From an uncultured Nocardioides sp. (GTDB taxonomy: Bacteria; Actinomycetota; Actinomycetes; Propionibacteriales; Nocardioidaceae): a DNA stretch of 59,262 bases. Below are positions 43,148-51,831 of this stretch, in pieces (positions within the stretch are counted from its first letter, which is position 1; each line of letters begins with the position of its first letter). The position numbers and the translations under genes are program-made. The stretch spans positions 1 through 59,262 of the forward strand of contig CADCUM010000119.1 of assembly GCA_902805885.1 (NCBI GenBank), in the 5' to 3' direction. The notes beneath the pieces are model-generated. The model was not told where the DNA came from. It searched no databases and saw nothing but the letters and a program-made list of their open reading frames with translations.

Positions 43148-44428
43148 TCAGCGCACGTGGCCGTCGCCCACCACGACGTACTTGCTCGACGTCATCTCCG
43201 GCAGCCCCATCGGGCCACGGGCGTGCAGCTTCTGCGTCGAGATGCCGATCTCGGCGCCGAAGCCGAACTCGCCCCCGTCGGTGAAGCGGGTCGAGGCGTT
43301 GACGACGACGGCGGCCGAGTCGACCGCCGAGACGAAACGCCGGATGGTCGGCTGGTCCCGCGCCACGATGGCCTCGGTGTGACCGCTGGAGAACCGCCGC
43401 ACGTGCTCGATCGCGGCGTCGACGTCGGCCACGACGGCGGCCGAGATGTCGAGCGAGAGGTACTCCGTCGCGTGGTCCTCCTCGGTCGCCGGCACGACAC
43501 CGTCGTACGACGTGAAGCGCTCGTCGCCGTGGACCCGGACCCCGTCGGCCTGGAGCGCGGCGACGACCCGGGGCAGGAACTCGTCCGCGACCTCGACGTG
43601 GACCAGGAGCGACTCGGCGGCGTTGCAGACGCTGGTCCGCTGGGTCTTGGAGTTGAGCACGATCGCGAGGGCCTGGTCGAGGTCGGCGGAGGCGTCGACG
43701 TAGACGTGGCAGTTGCCCACGCCGGTCTCGATCACCGGGACGAGCGACCCCTCCACCACGCTCCGGATCAGGCCCGCGCCGCCGCGCGGGATCAGCACGT
43801 CGACCAGGCCGCGGGCGCGCATCAGCGCCCGGACGCTGTCGTGGCCGTCGCCCGGGACGAGCTGGACGGCGTCGGCCGGCAGGCCCTGCGCCGCGACGGC
43901 CCGGCGGAGGACCTCGACGACGGCGGCGTTGCTCGACCGGGCGCTGGAGGAGCCACGGAGCAGCACGGCGTTGCCGGACTTCAGGCAGATCCCCGCCGCG
44001 TCGGCGGTGACGTTGGGCCGTGCCTCGTAGACCATGCCGACGACCCCGAACGGCACCCGCACCTGCCGGAGCTCCAGACCGTTGGCCAGGGTGCTCCCGC
44101 GGAGCACCTCGCCCACGGGATCGGGCAGGCCGGCGACGTCGCGCAGCCCCTGCGCCATGGCCTCGAGGCGGGTGTCGTCCAGCCGCAGCCGGTCGACGAC
44201 GTTGGCGGGCGTGCCGCCGTCCTCCGCGCGCACGACGTCCCGTGCGTTCGCTGCCAGGACCTCCTCCCGGGCCGCGACCAGCGCGTCCGCCATCGCCCAC
44301 AGGGCGGCGTCCTTGGTCGCTCGCGTCGCCAGCGCGAGCTCGTGGCTCGCCGCCCGAGCCCGGACCGCGGCCTCGCGGACCTCGGTCTCGACGCCTCCCG
44401 AGGTGACCGTGCCTCCCGACGTGACCAT
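43148..44428 (-). CDS. proA: gamma-glutamyl phosphate reductase
   Basis: A 426-residue enzyme for the second step of proline synthesis, reducing gamma-glutamyl phosphate with NADPH. The catalytic cysteine is in [12 protein letters not shown] near residue 280. [21 protein letters not shown] is the nucleotide-binding region and [16 protein letters not shown] the C-terminus. The ATG at 44428 is preceded by TAGGCT at six bases. No proB is in the window. Confidence 0.94.
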   Translation of the reverse strand: MVTSGGTVTSGGVETEVREAAVRARAASHELALATRATKDAALWAMADALVAAREEVLAANARDVVRAEDGGTPANVVDRLRLDDTRLEAMAQGLRDVAGLPDPVGEVLRGSTLANGLELRQVRVPFGVVGMVYEARPNVTADAAGICLKSGNAVLLRGSSSARSSNAAVVEVLRRAVAAQGLPADAVQLVPGDGHDSVRALMRARGLVDVLIPRGGAGLIRSVVEGSLVPVIETGVGNCHVYVDASADLDQALAIVLNSKTQRTSVCNAAESLLVHVEVADEFLPRVVAALQADGVRVHGDERFTSYDGVVPATEEDHATEYLSLDISAAVVADVDAAIEHVRRFSSGHTEAIVARDQPTIRRFVSAVDSAAVVVNASTRFTDGGEFGFGAEIGISTQKLHARGPMGLPEMTSSKYVVVGDGHVR

Positions 44429-44488
44429 GGCCCGAGCCTAGGCCTCGCGCAGCGCCCCGGAGCGCCGTCTCAGCGGTAGGGTCGAGCG

Positions 44489-46048
44489 ATGCGGGGGACG
44501 GCGTACAGGGCCTTGTCGTGCACGGTGCTGGCCACGGTGGTGGCGGTGGGCGCCGCGGGCGCGACCCCTGCCCCACCCGCGGCGCGACCGAGCTCCGCCG
44601 CGCTGCCGCAGGAGGTGCGCGGCGGCGTCGTCGTCGAGCTGCCGGAGGGCGACCGGTTCAAGGTCTGGCACTCCCGCGACCTGCGCACGGTCTGGGGCCA
44701 GCGGTACGACGCCGCGACGTCGACCTGGGGCGGCCGGACGGTGGTGCTGCAGGAGGCCGACCTCTTCTGCGGTGCCGTCGACGCGCGGTCGTCCGCGGGC
44801 GCCGTCGCCGTGATCGCCGCGTGCAACGAGGGCGGGTACCCCGAGTCGGACTCCGAGCCCCAGGACGTGCGCGCGCTCTACTCCCCCGACACCGTCTCCT
44901 GGACGGCCCACGACCTCTCCTGGGAGGGGCACGAGGAGCCCGGGATCTCCCCGGACGGACGCTGGGCCGTGTGGCCCCTCCACCAGGGCTACGTCACCTG
45001 GACGGCGTCCGAGGGGTTCGTCCGCCGGCAGGTCGACGCTCCCGGCCAGGAGTACACGGTCACGGCGACCGTCGCCGACGACGGCACCGTCTCGTTCCTC
45101 TACGGAGGCAACGCCGAGGGGCGCGGGTCCGAGTGCCGGATCCACGTCGTCACCCAGCGTGGCAGTGGGCCGCCGGCGCGCGAGAGCCTCGCCGTGCCGA
45201 GCGCCTGCAGCGTGGAGCACGACCTCGTCAACCTGGACGCGCTGACGGTCCACTTCGACTTCTACGGCTCGCCGCCCCACCTCACGACGATCGGGCGTCC
45301 CGACACGTCCTCCGCGTGGGCCGTGACGTCGCTCGCGCCGGCCCACGCCCCGGGACTGCGCCGGCACGAGGGCCGGACCCGCACCACGTTCCTCTACCCG
45401 CCGGGGTCGCCGCTGGTGGCGCTCGGGTCGGCCGACCGCCGGGTCTTCGAGATGCAGACGTACGACGACGTCGCCCGTCGCTGGGGCCCGCCGAGGCGGG
45501 TCGCCCGCCTGGACGGGCCGTGCCGCTGGGACCCCGGCGTCCACTCGCCGCGCCTCGCCGTCCTCGTCGCCGAGGTGCGCTGCGACGGCCGGCAGCGGGC
45601 ACTCGTCTCCACGGACGTCAGGACCTGGTACGACGTGCCGCTCCGTCGGCCGCTGGGCTTCTCGGCCGACGGACAACAGGTCTCGGCCAGCAGCCGGCGC
45701 TCCACCACCGTGTACTCGCGCACGGAGGGCCGGGTCCGCATCCCCCTGGGCGCGTCACGGCCGTGCGACGCCGTCCTCCCGTCGTCCGCCACGTCGGTGG
45801 TGCGACTGACGACCTCGCGTGACTCCGGCTGGCCCACGGTGCTGCAGCGGTCGACCCCCGGGGGATGGACACGCACCGCCACCGCGATGCCTCGCGTCCC
45901 GACCGGGGCCGACAGCTGCAGCCGGGTCCGCACGTACGTCGACGACGACGGGCTCCCTCGCTACTGGTTCAGCGGCCGGCTGCGCGGAGTGACCCTGACG
46001 GTGGTCCCCCGCGGCGACGGCTGGAAGGTGCGCCGTACCCGCGACTGA
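44489..46048 (+). CDS. secreted protein of unknown function, beta-propeller-like
   Basis: A 519-residue exported protein. The signal peptide (about 1-28) ends near GATPAPPA. The rest has repeated short beta-like strands with motifs such as FKVWHSRDLRTVWGQRYD and SPDTVSWTAHDLSW, and several Trp and Asp residues. It looks like a propeller or exo-sialidase-like fold, without catalytic motifs I can name. TAGGGT (44477-44482) lies six bases before the ATG, so the gene should be leaderless. It is followed, after 243 bases, by the lysyl-oxidase-like gene. Confidence 0.6.
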   Translation: MRGTAYRALSCTVLATVVAVGAAGATPAPPAARPSSAALPQEVRGGVVVELPEGDRFKVWHSRDLRTVWGQRYDAATSTWGGRTVVLQEADLFCGAVDARSSAGAVAVIAACNEGGYPESDSEPQDVRALYSPDTVSWTAHDLSWEGHEEPGISPDGRWAVWPLHQGYVTWTASEGFVRRQVDAPGQEYTVTATVADDGTVSFLYGGNAEGRGSECRIHVVTQRGSGPPARESLAVPSACSVEHDLVNLDALTVHFDFYGSPPHLTTIGRPDTSSAWAVTSLAPAHAPGLRRHEGRTRTTFLYPPGSPLVALGSADRRVFEMQTYDDVARRWGPPRRVARLDGPCRWDPGVHSPRLAVLVAEVRCDGRQRALVSTDVRTWYDVPLRRPLGFSADGQQVSASSRRSTTVYSRTEGRVRIPLGASRPCDAVLPSSATSVVRLTTSRDSGWPTVLQRSTPGGWTRTATAMPRVPTGADSCSRVRTYVDDDGLPRYWFSGRLRGVTLTVVPRGDGWKVRRTRD

Positions 46049-46291
46049 CCGGGATGTCGCTACCGTCCGTCCGTTGCGCCGTGGTACACATACCCGGTAT
46101 CCATCGCCTGCGGGGGCGCGATGGTCCGGTCACGGGGGTGCCGCATGTCGATCCGACAGCCATGGCGCGCTGCTCGCTGGTCTGTACCACCGCCTCCTGC
46201 GGCAACCGACGCGCGCGCAGGGACGTCCTACCGGGGACGCTGCCCCTCCGTCGTCACCTCACTCGACCCCACATCCCACAGGAGCACGCGC

Positions 46292-47791
46292 GTGAAGCGA
46301 CGTCCACTACTGGCCCTACTCCCCCTCCTCGCGACGGCGCTCGTCGCGCCCGGCGTCCCTGCCACGGCCGCGGGTGAGTCCCGCTCGGCCGTGAGCAGCA
46401 GCCCGGTCCGGCTGTGGATGCCGTCGGAGATCGAGGCCTACGCCACCCCCCGCGGCGCCCGCGCGAACCTCGGCGTCCAGCTGATCGCCCAGAACGCGCC
46501 CTTCGAGCTGTGGTCCACGCGCGCCGACTACGACTCCCCGATCGTCACCGAGTGGCGCACGGCCACCTCCCGGGTGCGCCTGCCCGCAGGCACCATGAAG
46601 GACTTCTCCGGCCTCAGGAAGTTCCTGACCCTGACGGTGTCGCGGACCGACGGCAAGCAGGTCTTCGCGCGCACCCGCAAGGCCTGCCTCGCGTCCTGGA
46701 TGCCGCAGCGGCTCGCCCCGACGGCGGTCCCGCTGTCGCCGTACCCCAGCTACTGCGCCGGGCACCCCTTCGCGCTGGGGTCCGTGCAGGGCATCCCGCA
46801 GGACTACGCCGTCCCGCTCGAGGTCAACGGCAGCATGCCCCTGGAGCCGGGGCGCTACCGCGTGACGGCGAGCATCAAGCCCGAGATCGCGGCGGCGCTG
46901 GGCGCGGCGAGCGCCGACGCGACGGCGACCTCGACGCTGCGGGTGCCGCGCCGCGAGGACCGCGGTCACGCTGGCCCGAAGCCGCCGATGCCGATGCCGG
47001 CCGGGGCGCACCACGGCAGGGCGGCCGCACCCGACCTCCGTCCGGCGACGCGGCCGACGTCGGCTCGTGCGGGCGCACCCGTCGGCCCGGTGCCCGACCT
47101 GCGTTCGCTGCCGTCGTTCGCGATCGACCTCAACCCGAAGCGGACCCAGCTGCGCTTCGCCGCCACCGTCTGGAACGCCGGGAGCTCCGCGCTCGTGCTC
47201 GACGGCTTCCGCAACAGCGGGGACCAGTCCGTCATGGACACCTACCAGTACTTCTTCGACGCCCAGGGCAAGCAGACCGGCTACCAGCAGGTCGGGTCGA
47301 TGAAGTACCACGACGCCAACCACGACCACTGGCACTACGAGGACTTCGCCGAGTACAGCCTGGTCGACGCGGACAAGAAGACGGTCGGCGTCTCCAAGAA
47401 GATCTCGTTCTGCCTCGCCAACACCGATCCCGTCGACCTCACGGTGCCCGGCGCCGACTGGATGCAGGGCCCCGACGACCTCGGCTCCATGTGCGGTGAC
47501 GACAGCGCCCTGTCGGTCCGCCAGCAGCTGTCCGCCGGTCACGGCGACACCTACATGCAGTACCGCGCCGGACAGGCGATCTCCGTCAAGGACCTGCCCA
47601 ACGGGACCTACTACCTCAAGGTCCACGCCAACCCGTTCGGACGGCTGGTCGAGAGCGACGCGACCAACAACGTCTCCTACCGCCGGATCCGGCTGGTCGG
47701 CAAGGCCGGCGAGCGCCGGGTCGAGGTGCCGTCGGTGGGGCGCATCGTGGAGCCCTCGATGGACGAGGAGAGGCCGACCCCGCTCCGCTGA
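46292..47791 (+). CDS. secreted lysyl oxidase-like copper protein
   Basis: A 499-residue exported protein with a signal peptide (about 1-27), an N-terminal domain of unknown type to about 265, a linker rich in Pro and Arg, and a lysyl-oxidase domain (about 268-470). The copper motif is HDHWH (H344, H346, H348) in DANHDHWHYEDFAEYSL. K370 in KKISFC aligns with the lysine that forms the LTQ cofactor in animal enzymes, and Y421 in GDTYMQY is the candidate partner. Family knowledge: these enzymes oxidise lysine side chains. A GTG start 46292 has AGGAG seven bases upstream. The target is unknown. Confidence 0.78.
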   Translation: MKRRPLLALLPLLATALVAPGVPATAAGESRSAVSSSPVRLWMPSEIEAYATPRGARANLGVQLIAQNAPFELWSTRADYDSPIVTEWRTATSRVRLPAGTMKDFSGLRKFLTLTVSRTDGKQVFARTRKACLASWMPQRLAPTAVPLSPYPSYCAGHPFALGSVQGIPQDYAVPLEVNGSMPLEPGRYRVTASIKPEIAAALGAASADATATSTLRVPRREDRGHAGPKPPMPMPAGAHHGRAAAPDLRPATRPTSARAGAPVGPVPDLRSLPSFAIDLNPKRTQLRFAATVWNAGSSALVLDGFRNSGDQSVMDTYQYFFDAQGKQTGYQQVGSMKYHDANHDHWHYEDFAEYSLVDADKKTVGVSKKISFCLANTDPVDLTVPGADWMQGPDDLGSMCGDDSALSVRQQLSAGHGDTYMQYRAGQAISVKDLPNGTYYLKVHANPFGRLVESDATNNVSYRRIRLVGKAGERRVEVPSVGRIVEPSMDEERPTPLR

Positions 47792-47814
47792 GCAGGACGC
47801 CGACGGACAGACGA

Positions 47815-47860
47815 CCACCGGGCGCCCCCTCCCTCGCAGGAGGGGGGAGGCGCCCGGTGG
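47815..47860. terminator. bidirectional terminator between the lysyl-oxidase-like gene and etfA
   Basis: A 12-bp perfect outer stem (47815-47826 with 47849-47860) with a pyrimidine/purine inner stem around the CTCGC loop, 24 bases past one stop and 22 before the other. Very stable; suits convergent genes. Confidence 0.85.
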
Positions 47861-47881
47861 CGTGTGACCTGGAGGGCCCGA

Positions 47882-48844
47882 TCAGCCCTTGCGCTCGTTG
47901 ACCTTCTCGGTCGCAGCCGGCAGCACGGCGTGCAGGTCGCCGACCACGCCGAAGTCGACGAGCTCGAAGATCGGCGCCTCGGGGTCCTTGTTGACCGCGA
48001 CGATGGTCTTGGAGGTCTGCATGCCGGCCCGGTGCTGGATCGCGCCCGAGATCCCGTTGGCGACGTACAGCTGCGGAGAGACGGTCTTGCCGGTCTGCCC
48101 CACCTGGTAGGCGTGCGGCATCCAGCCGGAGTCGACGGCGGCGCGCGACGCTCCGACAGCGGCTCCCAGGGAGTCGGCGAAGCCCTCCACCGGCGCGAAG
48201 TCACCGCCGGTGCCGCGACCGCCGGAGACGACGATGGCGGCCTCGGTCAGCTCGGGGCGGCCGGTGGACTGGCGCGGCTGGGACGCCACGACCTGCGCTC
48301 CGCGGGCGGCGTCGGAGATGGTGGCCGAGAACGCCTCGACCGTGCCGGCGCCCTCCGCCTCCTCGGGAGCCGCGGAGTTGGGCTTCACCGTGATGATCGG
48401 CGTCCCCTGCGTCACCTTCGCCCGGACGGTGTAGTTGCCCGCGAAGACGCTCTGCGTCGTCACGGGCCCGCCCTCGCCCGGCTCCACGTCCACCGCGTCG
48501 GTGATCACGCCGGAGCCGAGCTTGATCGCGAGCCGGCCCGCGACCTCCTTGTTCTCGTACGACGACGGCAGCAGCACCGCGCTGGGCTGGGCCTGCTCGG
48601 CGAGCTGCTGGAGCGCCTCCGCCTTGGGCGCGACGAGGAACCCCTTGATCTGCGCGTCGTCGACGACGTAGACCTTGGCGGCGCCGTAGCGCTTCACCTT
48701 CTCGGCGACGGCGTCGGCCTTGTCGGGCGAGCCGAAGAACACCGCAGCCGGCTCGCCGAGGCGGCGGGCGATGGTGAGCAGCTCGTACGTGGGCTTCTTG
48801 ACCTCGCCGTCGGCGTGGTCGACCACGACCAGGACTTCAGACAT
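47882..48844 (-). CDS. etfA: electron transfer flavoprotein subunit alpha
   Basis: A 320-residue FAD-carrying subunit. The FAD-binding segment includes [36 protein letters not shown] and [26 protein letters not shown]. It passes electrons from acyl-CoA dehydrogenases to the quinone pool. It follows etfB by 32 bases. Its neighbours of fatty-acid metabolism (enoyl-CoA hydratase at 50943) support this use. Confidence 0.95.
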   Translation of the reverse strand: MSEVLVVVDHADGEVKKPTYELLTIARRLGEPAAVFFGSPDKADAVAEKVKRYGAAKVYVVDDAQIKGFLVAPKAEALQQLAEQAQPSAVLLPSSYENKEVAGRLAIKLGSGVITDAVDVEPGEGGPVTTQSVFAGNYTVRAKVTQGTPIITVKPNSAAPEEAEGAGTVEAFSATISDAARGAQVVASQPRQSTGRPELTEAAIVVSGGRGTGGDFAPVEGFADSLGAAVGASRAAVDSGWMPHAYQVGQTGKTVSPQLYVANGISGAIQHRAGMQTSKTIVAVNKDPEAPIFELVDFGVVGDLHAVLPAATEKVNERKG

Positions 48845-48876
48845 GTGGGCGTCTCTCTCTTTGTCTCGGGGAGGGC

Positions 48877-49680
48877 TCAGATGAACTTCTTGGACGCGAG
48901 GAAGCCGACGAGCGCGTCCGCGCCCGAGCCGTCCTCGTCGGTGACGATCTCCCCAGCCGTGCGCGGCGGACGCGCGGCCGCGTCCTCCACCTGCGTCCAG
49001 GCGACGGAGAGCCCGACCTGGCCCGCGTCGACACCGAGGTCGGCGAGCGAGTAGGTCTCCAGCGGCTTCTTCTTGGCGGCCATGATGCCCTTGAAGGAGG
49101 GGTAGCGGGCCTCGCCGGACTGGTCGGTGACCGACAGCACGATCGGCAGCGTCGCGCCGACGACCTCGGTGGAGCCCTCGTTGTCGCGCTTGATCCGGAC
49201 CTGGTCGCCCTGGCTCTCGACCACGGAGGCGAGCGTGACCTGCGGGAGCCCGAGGCGCTCGGAGAGCATCGCCGGGACGACGCTGCCGACCCCGTCCGTG
49301 GAGGCCATGCCGCAGACCACGAGGTCCACGCTGCCCTCGGTCTCGCGGATCTTCTCGACGGCCTTCGCGAGCACGAGCGACGTCGCGACGTAGTCGGAGC
49401 CGGCGATGGCCTCGTCCACGACGTGCACCGCCTTGTCGGCGCCCATCTGCAGCGCCTTGCGAGCGGCGTCGACCGCCTTCTCGGGCCCGACGGTGAGAAC
49501 GGTGACGGTGATGTCCTCGCCGTCGCGCTTCTCGCGGAACTGCAGGGCCTGCTCGACGGCGTACTCGTCGAGCTCGGAGAGGAGCCCGTCGACGCCCACG
49601 CGGTCGACCGTCAGGTCGTCCTCGAACCGCCGGTCGGCCGTGGAGTCCGGCACGTACTTCACACAGACAACAATGTTCAT
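48877..49680 (-). CDS. etfB: electron transfer flavoprotein subunit beta
   Basis: A 267-residue partner of EtfA. NIVVCVKYVPDS is the N-terminal signature, and KRDNEGSTEVVGATLPIVLSVTD with PSFKGIMAAKKKP is the recognition loop. It binds AMP and the dehydrogenase partner. ATG 49680 was chosen. First gene of etfBA. The 129 bases upstream hold no clear regulatory motif. Confidence 0.95.
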   Translation of the reverse strand: MNIVVCVKYVPDSTADRRFEDDLTVDRVGVDGLLSELDEYAVEQALQFREKRDGEDITVTVLTVGPEKAVDAARKALQMGADKAVHVVDEAIAGSDYVATSLVLAKAVEKIRETEGSVDLVVCGMASTDGVGSVVPAMLSERLGLPQVTLASVVESQGDQVRIKRDNEGSTEVVGATLPIVLSVTDQSGEARYPSFKGIMAAKKKPLETYSLADLGVDAGQVGLSVAWTQVEDAAARPPRTAGEIVTDEDGSGADALVGFLASKKFI

Positions 49681-49809
49681 GGTCGTGGCCTCGCGGCCCC
49701 TCCTGTGCGCTCGATGTGTGTCGTCGAGGCTACAAGCGGCCTGACACCGCACGGAACAGGGCCGGTGGTGGGATCCCTCACAGTGGCGCTGTCACGATCA
49801 CGCACCGGG

Positions 49810-50520
49810 TCAGGGCCTGCGCACCCTCACCTCGCGGACGAGGCGGAACCCGACGGTGCCGGCGTCCCCGGGGTAGGCCGCCAGCACCCGGTAGGTGCCT
49901 GCGGGCACGCGCCCCCACGACACCCGCGCGACGTCGTCCACCAGCAGGACCCGCCGGCTCCGCCTCGCCCCGGCACCGCGCCGCTTGAGCGTGACGGCGA
50001 CCCGGCCGGTCGCCTCGGTGCCGTACGGCGTCCGCACCCGGACGCGGACGGCCAGGTCGCGGTCGGTCCGCCGGCCGGTGACGCGCAGCGCGGCCCGCGG
50101 CACGGCGCGCTGCACCTCCACCACCGTCTCCGCGCTGGCGCTGCCCTCCTGCGTGGCCGGGTCTCGCGGCACGAACGTCGCCGACACCCGGTGGGTCCCG
50201 GTGCGCAGCCCCTCGATCGTCGTCGACGCCGTGCCGTCCGCTGCCAGGTCGGTGCGGTGGGCGAGGCCGTCGACGACGAAGAACACCCAGCCGTCGGGCA
50301 CCGCGCCGGGGACGCTCACCTGGGCCACGGCCGACAGCGGCTGGCCGTGCACGGCCTGCACCGGGGGGACGACGGCGCCCTCGACGGCCAGGCCGGTGCT
50401 GGACGGCGCAGGGGCCGTGACCGAGGAGGTCGCCTCGGCGGGTGCTGCCTCCGCAGGGACGGCGCCGCCCAGCGCGACCACGAGCGCCCAGGCCACGCAC
50501 CCACGCACGGGTCCGGTCAT
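49810..50520 (-). CDS. secreted Ig-like domain protein
   Basis: A 236-residue exported protein: signal peptide (about 1-26, ending AEAA), one or two bacterial Ig-like domains (VVPPVQAVHGQPLSAVAQVSVPG and LRVTGRRTDRDLAVRVRV with GTYRVLAAYPGD). No catalytic motif. It is 13 bases after the small membrane-protein gene on the same strand and probably cotranscribed. The role is unknown; envelope attachment is inferred. Confidence 0.65.
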   Translation of the reverse strand: MTGPVRGCVAWALVVALGGAVPAEAAPAEATSSVTAPAPSSTGLAVEGAVVPPVQAVHGQPLSAVAQVSVPGAVPDGWVFFVVDGLAHRTDLAADGTASTTIEGLRTGTHRVSATFVPRDPATQEGSASAETVVEVQRAVPRAALRVTGRRTDRDLAVRVRVRTPYGTEATGRVAVTLKRRGAGARRSRRVLLVDDVARVSWGRVPAGTYRVLAAYPGDAGTVGFRLVREVRVRRP

Positions 50521-50533
50521 GGTCGCGCCGCCC

Positions 50534-50893
50534 TCAGGGCCGGATGATGCGGTCGAGGATCCGGCCGACCACCAGCCAGGCCACCGCACCGAGGCCCCAG
50601 TTGACCAGCGCGTTCTTGACCTCGGCCCCCTGACCCTTGAAGTCGAAGACGCCGGCGTTGCGCTCGAAGACACCGAGGTCGACGGCGTCCGCTCCCTGCA
50701 GCACGAAGGAGGTCAGGTCGTTGCGGTTGTTGGCGTCCAGCGCGATCAGCAGGGCACCCGCGGCCAGCAGGAGCGCGCAGACGACGCAGACGAGCCACAC
50801 CAGCTGGGCGACGGTGGTGCGGAGCTTCGAGACGGCGTCCTTCGCGCGCGCCCCGGCACCGGTCCCCTTGTCGGTGATGTACTGCTTGGCCAC
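50534..50893 (-). CDS. small two-helix membrane protein
   Basis: A 119-residue protein with two membrane helices (about 28-52 and 97-113). The loop between carries NNRNDLTSFVLQGADAVDLG. GTG 50893 was chosen because the longer open frame upstream does not look coding; AGGAGCACCA gives a weak ribosome site. No family recognised. It heads a pair with the Ig-like protein gene. Confidence 0.6.
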   Translation of the reverse strand: MAKQYITDKGTGAGARAKDAVSKLRTTVAQLVWLVCVVCALLLAAGALLIALDANNRNDLTSFVLQGADAVDLGVFERNAGVFDFKGQGAEVKNALVNWGLGAVAWLVVGRILDRIIRP

Positions 50894-50942
50894 TGGTGCT
50901 CCTCGGTCGTGCTCGGTGGGTGATGGATGGGTGGTGCCGGAC

Positions 50943-51719
50943 TCAGCGGCCGACGAACGTCGCCTTGCCGGGCCCGCTCTCAACGAACGACGTCATGCCG
51001 AGGACACGGTCCTCGGTGGCGAAGACGCCGGCGAACTGCTGCCGCTCGATCTCCAGGCCGGTGTCGAGGTCGACCTCGCTCCCCCGGTCGATGCACTCCT
51101 TGGCCGCGCGTACGGCGAGCGCTGCCGCCCCGCTGAACCGGGCCGCCCACGCGAGCGCCTCGGCGTACACCTCCCCCGCCGGGAGGACACGGTCGACCAG
51201 TCCGATCGCCAGCGCCTCCTCGGCCTTGACGAACCGTCCCGTGAAGATGAGGTCCTTGGCCCGGCTGGGGCCCACCAGGCGGCTCAGGCGCTGCGTGCCG
51301 CCCGCGCCGGGGATCAGGCCGAGCAGGACCTCGGGCTGGCCGAGGACGGCGTCCTCGGCGGCGAACCTCAGGTCGGCCGCCAGCGCCAGCTCGCACCCGC
51401 CGCCGAGGGCGTAGCCGTTGACGGCCGCCACGACCGGCTTGGGGATCCGCGCGATCGCCGTGGTCGCCGAGCTCACCGAGGCCGACATCCGGACCATGTC
51501 GGAGTAGGAGAGGTCGGCCATCTCCTTGACGTCGTTGCCGGCGGCGAAGACCCGCTCGCCGCCCCAGAGCACGACCGCCCGCACGTCCTCCCGCTCGGTC
51601 ACCTCGGCGGCCGCCTCGCGCAGCTCGGCCTGCACCTGGAAGCTGATGGCGTTCATCTTCGGGCGGTCCAGGCGGACGGTGGCGACGCCGTCGGCCACCT
51701 CGATCGAGACGAACTCCAT
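50943..51719 (-). CDS. enoyl-CoA hydratase/isomerase family protein
   Basis: A 258-residue crotonase-fold enzyme. The oxyanion-hole segments are FAAGNDVKEMADL and NGYALGGGCELALAADLR, with E in QPEVLLGLIPGAGGTQRL. This matches the hydratase of beta-oxidation, although isomerase members look alike. The ATG at 51719 fits; longer starts add a non-conserved tail. It diverges from glgX with 112 bases between. Confidence 0.88.
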   Translation of the reverse strand: MEFVSIEVADGVATVRLDRPKMNAISFQVQAELREAAAEVTEREDVRAVVLWGGERVFAAGNDVKEMADLSYSDMVRMSASVSSATTAIARIPKPVVAAVNGYALGGGCELALAADLRFAAEDAVLGQPEVLLGLIPGAGGTQRLSRLVGPSRAKDLIFTGRFVKAEEALAIGLVDRVLPAGEVYAEALAWAARFSGAAALAVRAAKECIDRGSEVDLDTGLEIERQQFAGVFATEDRVLGMTSFVESGPGKATFVGR

Positions 51720-51831
51720 GTGCTGCCTCCTGGCCGGGCGTCGGGTGTGTCCGTGCATTGTGCCGTCATCTGCCGCCTCCGCGACAATGGCTCGCGTGAC
51801 ACCTGGAACCTGGAGACACCCGGGGGAGACG

